Source of the DNA: Chrysemys picta bellii
Lineage: Eukaryota > Chordata > Testudines > Emydidae
Assembly: GCF_011386835.1 (NCBI RefSeq)
Contig: NC_088795.1
Coordinates: 102,794,434 to 102,858,433 of the forward strand
DNA: 64,000 nt
Direction of reading: 5' to 3'
Part shown: piece by piece, positions 1-10,769 of the stretch
How positions within the stretch are numbered: the stretch's first letter is position 1
How the letters are laid out: each line of letters opens with the position of its first letter
Position numbers and translations under genes: made by a program
Notes under the pieces: model-generated
Seen by the model: the letters and a program-made list of their open reading frames with translations, nothing else
The model's database searches: none
Told to the model about the DNA's origin: nothing

Positions 1-757
1 TTGAATATATTGTATTTGCATTTTATTATAAAATACATAAAAATGTCTCAAGTGTTTGTATTTGAATTTATGGATTTTATGGGCTTTTTCTCTTGTTTTT
101 TCCTATAAGAAACAATTACCACACTATTTCTATTCCTTTTATTTCTCATAGAGTTACCATGAAGTATGAAAGGGGGAGACATAGGACAAAACCTACTCTT
201 TTCTTATTCCTCTCAAATTCTTTCAGCCTGCCCCGCTGTTATCCTGGACAGCTACAAAACTTATATCAATCTCACATTATAAAACAGAAACCAATAAGGG
301 GAAGTGGTGTGCGAGAAAGGAGAAATAATAATTTTAGGGAAAACAAACAAACATGTACAAAAACAACAAAGCATAGAATAACTAAATATAGCCAACCTCA
401 TATTGTAGGCATTATCTATTACCAGAGGACTTTTATAGTATGTATGATATTTTGTAGATTGATTAAAATGAGGCTTGTTGACACTGAGATAGGCCAAGAA
501 AGATTTTAAGGTTCACTTGGGAGTAAGACTCCCATGATGCTTTGCAGTTAAGAAAAAGATGTCTAACAAAGAATGGAATTTTACTGTACAGTAACCCTTA
601 ACTTACTTTGAAGGCTGTTTTAAGTCATATACTCTATAATGTACTAACTACAAAGTGTATAATGAATTAAATTATCTAAAAAAAGGGGCATAAACACTGA
701 CTAACCACTAGTTGTGAGACAGTTGGAAAGATGCAATGGAACAGGGAAACTTGGAAA
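1..757. other. AT-rich non-coding DNA, nothing recognised
   Basis: AT-rich sequence with no recognisable gene or repeat. A 138-codon frame on the plus strand (93-509) overlaps an antisense frame. Its translation is low in complexity, has no domain I recognise and lacks flanking signals, so I treat it as chance. The last five bases before the next feature (TAGCC, 758-762) belong to the LTR target duplication. Confidence 0.6.
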
Positions 758-762
758 TAGCC

Positions 763-1701
763 TGTGATAAATGAAGGGGGTGAAGGCTAGCTCCCTTGTA
801 TGGACACCCAGCCAGCCAGTAGCTATAAAATCCCTCTTAGTAGCCGTTCTCTAATTGCTCTACCTGCAAAGGGTTAAAAAGTCTCACTGCTATGCATAGG
901 TAAAAGGAAGTGAGTGGGCACCTAGCCAAAAGAGCCAATGGGAAGGCTAGAACTTTTTAAAATTGAAAAATGACTCCCCCTTTGCCTATCTGTTGTTGTT
1001 CTCCCAGGGGAGAGGTGGACAGGGCAGAGCGATGCTGTAAGAAGCGTGGGCCAGGTATGAAAAAATCATCAGTATCATACCTAGAAACTACTTCTTTAAA
1101 ACCCCAGATACGTAAGTAGATTAGGAAATATCTAGGAAGACGTGATTAGGTTGATTCCTTTTATTTCTTTCTGGCTTGTGGATTCCTCTGTGCTAACCCA
1201 GGAGCTTTTGTTTTGCTTGTAACCTTTAAGATGGACCTCAAGAAAGCTATTCTTGGTGCTTAATCCTTGTAGTTGCTCTTTTAAAATCTAGCAGTAGTCT
1301 GAGTTCCTAGATGTATTTTCTTTTTAAAAAAAATAAAATGTACCTTTTTTAAGAACAGAATTGGATTTTTGTGTCTTAAGAGGTTTGTGCACATGTTGTT
1401 TAATTAGCTGGTGGCAACAGCTGATTTCTTTCCCCCTCACCCCTCAGCTCTTCCCCGGAGGGTGTGTGTGTGAAAGGGCTTGGAGGTACCCCACAGGAAG
1501 GAATTCCCAAGTGCGCCTTCCTGTGCTCTCAAAGGGGTTCTGCACTTGGGTGGTGGCAGCACCTACCAATCCAAGGTCAGAGAAAAGCTGTAACCTTGGG
1601 AGTGTTATATAAGCCTGGATTGGCCAGTATTAAATTTTAGAATCCTTGCAAGCCCCCACCTGCTGCACTCAAAATGCCAGACTGGGGAATTAGCCTTGAC
1701 C
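763..1701 (+). mobile_element. Solo LTR of an endogenous retroelement, 939 bp
   Basis: The block starts with TG (TGTGATAAATGAAGG) and is flanked by a perfect 5-bp repeat TAGCC (758-762 and 1702-1706), the usual size for retroviral-type or Gypsy integration. The right end reads CCTTGACC instead of the expected ...CA, one substitution away. Inside are a TATAAAA-like box near 824, an AATAAA-like signal near 1330 and TATATAAG at about 1604. No gag, pol or env sequence adjoins it, so it is a solo LTR left by recombination between two LTRs. The overall sequence resembles a common turtle LTR from memory; the superfamily is not settled. Confidence 0.75.
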
Positions 1702-1706
1702 TAGCC

Positions 1707-3296
1707 TAAGTTAAGCAGAATTGTGTATCAAAAGCAGGAAATAGACAAGGTCCAGAATAATACACAATAAGGGTAACAAGGGTGTAATTGACCTTAATCA
1801 TAGGGGAAGTAACACTATCTGCAAGCTGGATGTGGACCATCAGAAACTACACCAAAGGTCTTCCACAGCACTCTGCATATGCAGTCTTTACTAAATGTGT
1901 GATTAATAAGTCCAGTTAAAGTTGACTTATCCAAGGTCTTTTATTCTTAAATGTATTTGAATTCAAAGAACGCTATCAAATAAATGAATAATCATAATGA
2001 AGACTTCTAATCAATTATTGGTTATTGATTAATGATAAATTGATTATGAATTATCAAAAATCTGCATTGATCTGAATGGGAACTATTGTCATTTTACAAT
2101 TATATTAACATTTAAAGAGCCATCTAATTTCTTCCCTTGGACTCCTAAGTCTAGTGTATATAAAGCTAGGACCTTTAGGTGTCCTTGCATATAAGTGGAA
2201 ATGTGAGAGTTAAATATTTCTAAATTCCAGCTAACATTTCAGAATGAGTTATAATTGTGTTACAAAATGTCTTTACCTTCAGAATCAAAATCTAAAGGTT
2301 TATGTAGATGACTATGTGAAAATATGAAATAAAGTATGGCCCTTCAAAGGACAAGCCTTAGTAGGGTTCCTAATTAAAGCACATGGCAGAACTTAAACAA
2401 AAGGCTATTCCTCATTTCAAATTTTACTTTTATCACTACATTTTTCACTCAGCTCTAGCAATGATATGAACAGCAAGATGTCAGAATAAAAAGTGACACT
2501 CTGTACTAAAGAGAGATTGATTTAAGGATTGATTTAATAACTGATACTCCTATAAAATTTTCTTAAGTTTTATGAAAGATTTGGATACTTTTAGCTACCA
2601 TTTTTACAGTTAAGCAAGATTTAACAGCTCATGCCTTGACACTAGCACCTCCCAGCTGTACTTCACTACTATGTCACTTACTCATCTTGACTTGGCTGTT
2701 GGCTTGTTCATTCATGTAACTTGACATCAGAATGTCCAAATTATGTAACTGAGGTTAAAGGCATGTTAAATATAATCCTCATCTTTGGGTTTCTTTTATG
2801 GGTTTGTGTTCCTTATTGCATAGATGTTTTCTTTTTTTTAAAAGGCCATTGGTACATATTTGGAATTTGAAAGGTTGTGAGCTATGCTTACATGACCTGA
2901 GAGGCTGAGAGCAGGACGGAACATAAGATGACTATTCGTAATAGAGTAGAGCAGAAAAGGGTCTGACCATCCTTGAGACTTGGATATCTTTATTCCCATT
3001 GAAGATCAGGATAACTGAAAACTGCTTGGCATTACCTTTGTGAAATTTCTGGTTTGGCAGCATGTAGTTTTAGTTATTACACCACACTTATCCATACATG
3101 AACAATATCAAAAATTTGAATCTTAGAGCTGAGTAAAAGGAGATTTAGGTCAACGAAAACAAGCCAGGAATTTGTGTTGATTTTGGTAAATTGTTAGCCA
3201 TCAAAATGAGAAAAGAAACAAATGTCAGAAATGACTAAATTAATTTTTTTTCAAAATGAACTGTTTTGATATATTTTAGTCTAGAGTATCAATGGG
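1707..3296. other. AT-rich unique-looking DNA
   Basis: No coding frame or recognisable repeat. An AT-rich stretch near 1975-2070 holds several short inverted ATTGATTAAT-like motifs. A similar short AT motif recurs at 3960-4010, suggesting both are very old repeat remnants, but neither can be assigned. Confidence 0.5.
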
Positions 3297-3480
3297 ACTT
3301 AGGTATCGCTATACCCCAGTGGCCCCTTCTCTGTGGTTAGGTCAGTCACCTGGGACGTGATACCCTGGTTCAAATCCCTACTCAGAAGCAGGACTTCATA
3401 TTCCAGATGAATGCCCTAGCCACTTGGGTACTCTGATGTGGTCTTTTTTCAATTTCTCCTGCTGAAGCTGTTTTACTTTG
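3297..3480 (+). repeat. Repeat with head-to-head tRNA-like modules (left arm)
   Basis: Reading plus, a box-A-like TGGTTAGGTCAGTCACC is followed about 30 bases later by a box-B-like GGTTCAAATCCC. The next segment is a similar module in the opposite orientation (reverse complement near 3385-3440). It then runs into GCTGAAGCTGTTTTACTTTGTATAAAT. The same layout is seen at 21895-22494 and, inverted, at 3500-3860. It may be a tRNA-derived SINE-like repeat or a palindromic non-autonomous DNA element. No functional tRNA is present because no cloverleaf with an anticodon can be drawn. Confidence 0.55.
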
Positions 3481-3499
3481 TATAAATACTTAAATATTA

Positions 3500-3860
3500 A
3501 TTGGAGCAGGAACTGGAAACGGAGTGTCCCCTTCCCAGGTAAATGCCCTAAGTCACCAATCTAAAGAGAAATTCTCACTCTGCTTCTCTGGCTCAATGGC
3601 CGTTCAAGTATTTTATACACATTGGAACAGCTTCAACAGGAGAGATTGTGAGAGGTCCATCACAGAATATCCAATAGCCAGGTATTAGGACCCGGGGAGT
3701 AGTGGGGAGAGACCAGGGTTGAATTCCCCTCTAGATCAGGGACTCAAACACAGGTTCCTTACATTCCAGGTGAATGTCCTAATCACTGCACTGATGGGTA
3801 TAAAGGAGGTGCCATCACCTCATCGTCCTCAGTTATGTGAAACAAGCCCTTCTTTTTTTT
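3500..3860 (-). repeat. Inverted copy of the tRNA-like palindromic repeat
   Basis: Read on the minus strand this resembles the left arm at 3297-3480: the CTTTATACCCATCAGTGCAG and TGATTAGGACATTCACCTGG segments, a box-B-like motif, and TTGAAGCTGTTCCAATGTGTATA at 3610-3645. A further box-A-like segment lies at 3530-3575. With 3297-3480 it makes a roughly 560-bp imperfect inverted structure. Confidence 0.5.
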
Positions 3861-4992
3861 TAAAGGGACCCAAAACATTTTTTCGGACTCTTCTGATTTG
3901 CTAAAAATCTGATAAATTTTGGGTTTTGTTCTACCCAAACCAATTTTTTCCCATTTTTTTAAACTGTCAGTTAATCGGAAAATCGGTTAATCAATGAATA
4001 TCAGTAGTGAATAAGAACCATGACATTCATACACTGCATTTCAGTGTGTTTATCAATGTCTCATTCCTCTCTGAGGTACAATATCAAGATACAACCAGTC
4101 CTTTGTAACTTGGGGAAGGCTCCTTTAAAAAGCAAACTTGCTGTATGCAATAGAAGAATAAACTAGTGGGAAATAATGCTTCTCAAAGGTACAGATTAAC
4201 AGCTTTTCTTCCACTTTATTGAGCACAGCAATTGGTTACAGTATAATGACTGTGTCTTGAGTAGATGACATTCCCTGGGCAGCATACTCTGCCCTAGAAA
4301 CATATGCAGGCAGCAGTTATTTTCTGCATTTAGAACTTAAACAATAGAATGGTATAAAGTTCCTAAGTTCAGGTCCTAACTGTTATTTGTGTGACTTTCC
4401 AGGGCAGATCGTGTTTTTTCTCCACTTCCTAATTATCTTAGTGGCTCAGTCAACAGCTGAGCTGGAGTCCCATATTTCTGACTTACTTAAATAGGCTATA
4501 ATAGCTTAAATCTGATATATCTCTGTGTCTTTTCTTATTCATATCTGCAGAAAAGAGATGACAATAGACAGAAAGGCACTACCTGTTGACTTGGGGGCTG
4601 AATTTTATCAAGTAAAATATTCTGTCATATCACTGTTTATACAATACTTGAAGAACCAGATCAACATTTTTTGTGCATGGCCATGTTCTGGCTGGAGTTC
4701 AGTGTGGAGAGCAATGGACACATGCCCAGTTCTCAGTCCCTCCACCTCAAGAAGGTGGGTGAAAAGGGGAAAGAAATGGCTGGGGAGTGAATATATCTCT
4801 GTTCATCCCCTCAGTGCATTGGCCAGGAGAGCTAAGCTGGCACAAGTTGGGGAGGTAGAGGAGGAAAGTAAATTGGAATTTGTGAATAGCTGCAGTAAAT
4901 TACTTCTCCGGATCATCGGCTCAATGGGCTAGCAGGGATGTCACAATTCCTTCCCAGGGCTCTTCATGGGCTGACACAGCTTTGTGCTGACC
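3861..4992. other. Non-coding DNA, no recognised element
   Basis: Contains a 135-codon frame (4525-4932) preceded by a splice-acceptor-like pyrimidine tract ending in GCAG near 4550. The predicted protein matches no family I know and shows no codon or domain signal, so it is not annotated as a gene. GTTATATA at 4993-5000 is the left target duplication of the next element. Confidence 0.45.
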
Positions 4993-5000
4993 GTTATATA

Positions 5001-5566
5001 CAGGGCCGGCTCCAGGCACCAGCCTACCAAGCATGTGCTTGGGGCGGCACTTGGAGGAGGGCGGTGCTCACCCGGGGAGAGCGGAGCCGCAGCGGGCTCT
5101 CCGCCCTCCCCCAGCGCTCTGGCCGGCTGGGGAGAGCGGGGCCGTGGCTGGGCTCGCAGCCCTCCCCCCTGTGCTTCGGCCGTCCGGGAAGGGCCGCCCT
5201 CCCCCGGCACTCCAGCCAGCTGGCGAGAACGGGCCACGGCCAGGCTCTGCGCCCTACCCCCGGCGCTCCAGCCGGCCGGGGAGAGCGGAGCCATGGCGGG
5301 CTCGCCACCCTCCTCCAGCTCTGCGGGCGGCCAGAAAGAGCAGGGCTGCCCTCCCCCGGCGCTCCGGACGGCCGGGAAGAGCAGAGCCGCGGCCGGGCTC
5401 CCTGTCCTCCTCCCGGCGCTCCGGCTGGCCAGGGAGAGCGGGCCCGCGGCCGGGCTTGCCGCCCTCCCCTGCTGCTCTCCTGCCGGGAGCGGGGCGGGGG
5501 GCGGGGGGCGGGGGGCGGCGGGAGGCTTTTTTGCCTGGGGTGGCAAAAAAGCCAGAGCCGGCCCTG
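5001..5566. mobile_element. Non-autonomous hAT transposon, 566 bp, CAGGGCCGGCTCCAG family
   Basis: Terminal inverted repeats are CAGGGCCGGCTCC at the left and AGAGCCGGCCCTG at the right. The flanks are GTTATATA (4993-5000) and CTTATATA (5567-5574), a 7/8 match to the 8-bp duplication made by hAT transposases. The interior is strongly GC-rich and tandem-like, with repeated GCTCCGG/CCGGCCGGGGAGAGC-type units, unlike the AT-rich surroundings. Several long overlapping frames (4938-5702 on both strands) are artefacts of this GC-rich interior. Two shorter family members lie at 25358-25595 and 60494-60693. Confidence 0.88.
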
Positions 5567-5734
5567 CTTATATAGACTCAGTCTGCTCAGCTGTTTTCTA
5601 ATATTTCCATGTATAAATATATTTTCCTCCAAAAATCTTTGGGGAAGCAGGTCCCTCCAGATGGAGAGAAATTACCTGCTTTCCTATAGATATTTTGGTT
5701 GAAAACATATTTATTATAGATGAGGTTGGTAGTC

Positions 5735-7760
5735 ACCTGTTAAGGTTGCCAGATATTTCCTATTATAAGACAATGTGCTCAGTCGCTTGTTGCTTTGCCA
5801 AACATGAACAATTTTCAATGAAAGGTGTCTGCCTCAGGCTAATTTTTTGGAAAATTTCACCCAAAATGGATCAGCAGTTTCTGAGAACAAGGCTAGAAGG
5901 AAATAAAAAAAAGATCTTGCACCTTTTTTCTGAACAGATCTAGAACCACTATGCTTTGTAGAGAAACTTAACATTTGGCAGATGGGTTGCCTTTCTGACC
6001 AGAATGTGCCTTTTACTGTCCTAGTTAAAACCACCCCAAAGTTGACTAAGTTATAAATCTTTGAAAAAAACAGTTTGTACATGCTCAGTAAATTTTAGCA
6101 ACTAAACTCTCCAAAGATTCCTCCCTCACTGAGCTTGCTTCATCTCCTCACAGCTCCTATGTGTGACCAGACTATGCATGTGACATCCCTAAAGAGCAAC
6201 TGAGCATGCTCCAGCTCAAAGCTATGTGGGTGAAGCTAGTTTTTCCTTTTAAAGGCTAATCCCAGCTGCTCTGGAATAGGTTGGGGCTGGGCTATGAAAC
6301 TGACAGCAGTAAGCCTGTCTCTCTGGAGCTCTCAATGACCCACCCTTGCTTGCACCCAGGCAGTGTGAAGGAGGAAGCTGTCTGATTCAAATGCAGAGTG
6401 GACAAAAGCCAGAATTGGGGGGAAGGAAATGAGTAAATTGGTCCAAGGCACCTAGGGAAATGGAGACTGGAAGGGACAGGGAAGAAACGGGGACTGGCTG
6501 GACAGAGAGGCTGGAATGGTGAGTGTGGGGTGTGAGGGGTCTGGAACAGGGAGGAAGGGGAAGTTGGGACTACAAGCTGCTGGGGGACAGAAGACAGGGT
6601 GGTACAGAGAGTCAGAGGGAGGGGTGAGAGGCAGGGAGGTTGGGTCTGGAAGCTATTGGGAAGGGAAGAATGGGACTAGCTAGTCAAAGAGACTGGGACT
6701 GGGACCTGGTGAGGACTTGGAGCCAGTTGGCTGGAGGAGAAATTTGACACCAGATGAGGAGTGAGGAGACTGGTACTGGCTGGAGAAGGAGACTGGGACT
6801 AAGAGCCAGTGGTGGGCTGGGCAGTGGGAAGGGGAGACAGATCTGACAAGGAGCTGCAATGCAGTAGGGATCCAGGACTGGCTGGGCAAATAGACTGGGA
6901 AAAGAAGCCAGAAAGCAAGTGATAGGGAGATACTTATAACTCATGAGAAACCTGGGAGGGAGACTAGGATGGGAAGCTAGTGGGGGTGAGAAAGGGAGAG
7001 ACGGATTGACTTAGGAGCCAGTAGAGTGGAAATGGGACTTGCTGCACAAGGAGACTGGAATTGGGTTTGGGGAAGGGGAGAAACTCTTAGTGGGAAAGGG
7101 AGATTAGAACTCAGACAGCAAGCCCCCAGGATAGACTACAACTGGCTGGGCAAGGAGACTAGGTATGGGTCTGGGTGATTGGGACTGGAACAAAGAGCTG
7201 GTGGGGGGGGAAGAGAGAGAACTGGGATAGGGACAGTTTGGAGGGTATGGGGCAAAAGGGGTTAAGGTAGGGAGGAATGTGAAAGTCTGTTCCCACTAGA
7301 GCAAATTGTCCTCCAGGGTCTGGAATAGGACCCAAGGTTTCTGAGTCGCACCATTCTTCTGTTGTCAGAAAATATTTGTGAAACCCACTGGTAAAGTGTA
7401 CTTTCTCCTCTAGGGCTGGTCCACAGGATGATAACCTACTACTGCTAGCAGTTACTCCATTAGCTCAAATAGCAGTGGGCCTGAAGATTCTAACCCTGAT
7501 GATGACCCATATGGTGTCAATACGACACCACATAGTGGAATTTCTGTTTGCTTTTTTAAAAAAACCTAGGAAATTACACAGGAAAACCATATTAACATTA
7601 TGAAGATTGCAAAGTCAAGCATTCAAAATTGAGGAAATGCCAGAACTGAGGTTGCCTGGAACCTTAATTCATCACTATTCTGCATATGCATTATGATACT
7701 ATCTTTAATGATATGATCAAATGCTGTTTTTCCACCAGATCCCTGTTTCATTTAGTGAAC
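5735..7760 (+). repeat. Old ~2-kb interspersed repeat with purine-rich interior
   Basis: Starts near GGTTGCCAGATATTTCCTATTATAAG and ends near ACCTTAATTCATC...CATATGCATTATGATAC. Between about 6400 and 7260 the plus strand is almost all purine, built from degenerate ACTGGGACTGGCTGGGCAAGGAGA-like units. A second copy at 45620-46500 matches both ends and a shortened interior, and the 3' end alone recurs reversed at 8360-8480. No frame encodes a transposon protein. The class is unknown to me. Confidence 0.65.
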
Positions 7761-7917
7761 AGGATGAATCTATGTTGGGAATGAATCAAGATTGTGTAGT
7801 GAAGGCCGCTATTGTCTTTAGGACCTCTGCCTCATTTTTTCCAGAACCTGGAAGATGGGTAATGAATGAGACAGGGAATTTCAAGAACAGAAATGCCAGT
7901 CTCATTGTTAAGGCAGT
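7761..7917. other. Short spacer between old repeats
   Basis: Lies inside a 91-codon frame (7721-7996) that runs on into the MIR-like element, which argues that the frame is chance. No element recognised in the spacer itself. Confidence 0.4.
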
Positions 7918-8340
7918 TCAATGCTGCCCTGGGGAACTGGATTCTATCCCTGCCTCTGCCATAGAGTTCCTGTATGATGGTGAGCAAATCACTTAAACCA
8001 AACTTTTCACAGGTGGTAACTAATTATGTATTCTTCATTTCCTAGCTTTGAGACTCTAGAATCTTATCTGCAGAAGTTCTGAGCACACACAGCTGCAAAT
8101 GAAGATAATGGAAGCTGAATTTTAAATATATTAAGTGTAATGCCCCATACACTGAAAATCAGGTTATAGGTGTCTCAGATCAGGCCCTTAAAATTAGTGG
8201 AAACTCTTTACATTTATCTCTCTCATTTGTCTCTCAGGTCCCCATCTGTAAAATGGGGATAATACACTCTTTCATGTCATACAGGTACTGTAAAGAGAAA
8301 TTATTGTTTATGAAGCATTAACGATGAAGTCCATCCTGTG
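7918..8340 (+). repeat. MIR-type SINE with internal insert
   Basis: The left part (GTTAAGGCAGTTCAATGCTGCCC ... GAGCAAATCACTTAAAC) matches the 5' and core region of a MIR SINE. The right part (CCCATCTGTAAAATGGGGATAATA) matches the MIR core 3' side. About 200 bases of unrelated, partly self-complementary sequence (about 7998-8225; CTTTGAGACTCTAG against GGTGTCTCAGATCAGG) separate them. The MIR at 18640-19012 carries an insert at the same internal point. Confidence 0.7.
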
Positions 8341-8359
8341 CACTGAATGATGCTGAGGT

Positions 8360-8480
8360 CCCGTGGAAAATATAGTACATGATCATATAATGAAAGAGGG
8401 GCAAATTAAGGTTGCACAAGTTACCTTAATTTTGGCATTTCCTAAGTACCGAGTGCTTGACTTTGCAAATTTCATAATGT
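8360..8480 (-). repeat. Reversed 3' end of the purine-rich repeat
   Basis: The reverse complement matches the terminal part of the repeat at 5735-7760 (TGCAAAGTCAAGCA..., AGGAAATGCC..., the AAATTAAGGTTGC/GCAACCTTAATT block). It is only the last 120 bases or so. Confidence 0.6.
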
Positions 8481-8489
8481 TCTTTTAAG

Positions 8490-8626
8490 AGAGACAAGAT
8501 GGGTGAGGTAATATTATAATATTATCCAATAACTTCATTAGAAGTAGGTCCACTAAAAGATATTACCTCACCCACCTTGTGTTTCAAGTATCCTGGGACC
8601 GACAGAATTACAACTATACTACATAC
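8490..8626 (-). mobile_element. Short fold-back retro-insertion (137 bp)
   Basis: Flanked by AATGTTCTTTTAAG (8476-8489) and AATGCTCTTTTAAG (8627-8640), a 14-bp target duplication with one mismatch. Inside, GGTGAGGTAATAT and ATATTACCTCACC form the arms of a fold-back. The right part continues with TATCCTGGGACCGACAG, matching reversed sequence at 57566-57684. The long, variable duplication points to target-primed reverse transcription, not a cut-and-paste transposase. An inverted 5' piece is a habit of Penelope-like elements and of twin-primed LINEs; the assignment to Penelope-like is inference. Confidence 0.7.
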
Positions 8627-8640
8627 AATGCTCTTTTAAG

Positions 8641-9929
8641 GTATTTTTGTTTTGTTGCTGTATGTAAATATATGTATTGTGTGTGTGTGTGTCTGTGTAT
8701 TATTCTATTCAGATTCTTTTATCATATGAGCTACATGAAGTAAATAGTATATCTCATAGGCTTAGTACTATCAGATTGATGAAAAAGGAAAGAATAGTAG
8801 TATGCTTGAACTAGAGAGGAAATGATAGGAGAGCAGTGGAAGTACGAATGTGTAATTTGGGAATATAATATTTTTCATTTGTAAAGAAGAAGCATGAACT
8901 GTCAGTCTGTATGGCTTATTTAAGATGAAAAATAAAAACAAATACAATGGAACAAATGTAAAATCTCCAGGAAAAAGGAAACAAATTCTGGATCTGGCTT
9001 GGCAAGATCTTCATCTTGATTTTATTAAGAGCCTTGCTTTTTAGCAGTCAGGCAAGTAGGTAGGCATGCAGTCCTTTTTTTATATATGGAGCTGTATTGC
9101 ACAGAAAACAGAATTGTCCATGTAGGTTATGGGCATAACTGAGGGTGGACATCTCAGACAGAAAATATTTTGTCCCCCAAAGCTGCTCATATGTGACTGC
9201 GTGCCTTCTATTATAATAAAGGTATTTCCTGAAACATATATATCATTGTTCATGAAAACCTCTATTTAGATTGCTTGGATAGCTTTATTCAGGTCTAAAG
9301 AGAATATGTCTAATTAGCTAGCCATATGCTCGATTTAATTTATAAATGGAAAATTAGGCTTTTTGCTGCTGATACTGCCATTGTTGTCATCTCCTGCTGC
9401 TGCGGGTGTCACTGAAGCAGTTAGTTTCCTTAGTCTCCTCTCTTCTCCAGTATGTTAATTCTTGGAATGCATTCTGCTTCCTGTGATATATTTGGCAGGC
9501 ACAATAGCATTCTTGCAACAGTTGCTTATGAAAATATCTTTCTGAAGATCTATGTCTGCAATGAATGCAAGTGTGGCTCAGTGTTTTCCCCTTGGGATAC
9601 AGTTCTAGCCATGCTGCCAACACACGTTCTTCTCTTTCAAACATTTAATCTATTCTGCGACCTCTGGAGAGCCCAAAACCTAGGTGTCTTGTCAGGATTA
9701 TTACAACAGTGTGCCATATACTTCCATATTAAGTTTTCTCTTTTTAAAAAATGATACATAAACACTTACATGGAAATAGATTAAACCTGCATCTTCCCCA
9801 AAGTCTAAGAATAGGTGAACTGATTCAGAAAAAATGAAGAAAAAAACCCAAACCCTCCTCTAAACTTTTGCTCACTTCTTGAATGTTTCAGTTTAAAGTT
9901 CCATTTATGGTATCTCTGTGCTACAAATG
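8641..9929. other. AT-rich DNA without recognised elements
   Basis: A short (GT)n tract lies at about 8678-8692. Frames at 9387-9644 (minus) and 9452-9754 (plus) overlap each other and carry no known domain. Parts of 9350-9650 are less AT-rich and look non-repetitive, so conserved non-coding sequence is possible but cannot be judged here. Confidence 0.45.
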
Positions 9930-10174
9930 CTACAGCAGCAGCATTGCAGTTACGCCACTGTAGTGTAGACACTACAGCAATGGAAGGGGATTTTTCTTTG
10001 CTGTAGTAAATCTAACCCCTCAGGAGGGGGGAGCTAGGTTGATGGAAGAATTCTTTGTTTGACCTAGCTCCAATTACAATGAGGGTTAGGTCGACCTAAC
10101 TATGGTGCCCAGGGAGCAAAATTTTTCACAGCCCTGAGTGATGTAGCTAGGTTGACCTAAGTTTTAGGTGTAGA
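9930..10174. mobile_element. MITE with internal palindromes
   Basis: Contains nested inverted motifs (GTTGATGGAAGAATTCTTTGTTTGACC; GGTCGACCTAAC...GTAGCTAGGTTGACCTAAG) and ends TAGGTGTAGACCAAG, a terminal motif shared with the Harbinger-type MITE at 53914-54198. The layout resembles a common turtle MITE from memory. The left terminus is degraded and no target duplication is clear. Confidence 0.6.
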
Positions 10175-10769
10175 CCAAGAGCTATGTCAATATGTGTTTT
10201 AACTGTTTTTCATTGCTGGATCTGGCTTGAATAAATTCAGAAATAATGAGAAAACATCAACTCTTGAAGTACTATATTTACAACCAGGAAGGAAAAAAAA
10301 TATGGGTCTGTTCTTGAATTATTTCCAGCCCAATTTTGTAGGTTCAGGAGTTGCAAATAGTTTATATTAGCATTGTATATGAATCCAAATTTTTGGCTAC
10401 TTACCCAAACTCCAAAGCTTGTCTGGTTCATCCACTCCTATCAGACAACATTTCAAAACAGTACTGGGCATTATCCAATCAGGCAATGGATATGTGGTGA
10501 AGAATAACACTTCTTTTCTAAACTGTTTTATATTGGTGAGTAGTGCATTAGGTCTAAATGTGTGGGTTGTTTGTTTGACTTGTTTGCTTGTTTGTTCTCT
10601 CTGTACAGGCTGTCAAGCTAGGCTATAGTCCCTGAGTCAGAACATTTGAGTCAGGTTTGTTTGTTGGTGCCTTGATAGGGCTGCAAAGCTCTGACTCTTG
10701 GAGCTTTATTCAGTCCCACTGATTGAAGTCTGAGTGGTTAATTGCTCCCTGGTGGTGAGGGGCAGAGTT
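10175..10769. other. Non-coding DNA, nothing recognised
   Basis: AT-rich, with a T/G-rich GTTTGTTTG stretch near 10560-10605. No coding or repeat signature seen. Confidence 0.45.

Noticed and set aside
93..509. 138-codon frame
   Set aside because: Overlaps an antisense frame, low-complexity basic translation, no domain.
3320..3380. Possible tRNA gene from box-A and box-B-like motifs
   Set aside because: No cloverleaf, anticodon stem or 3' T-run terminator; the motif is repeated and decayed in several copies.
4525..4932. 135-codon frame preceded by an acceptor-like pyrimidine tract
   Set aside because: No recognised domain, no matching donor or neighbouring exon, and no codon evidence; kept only as a note.
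4938..5702. Five overlapping reading frames of 180-254 codons on both strands
   Set aside because: They coincide with the GC-rich interior of a hAT element with an 8-bp target duplication; proline/arginine/alanine-rich translations on all frames are a composition effect.
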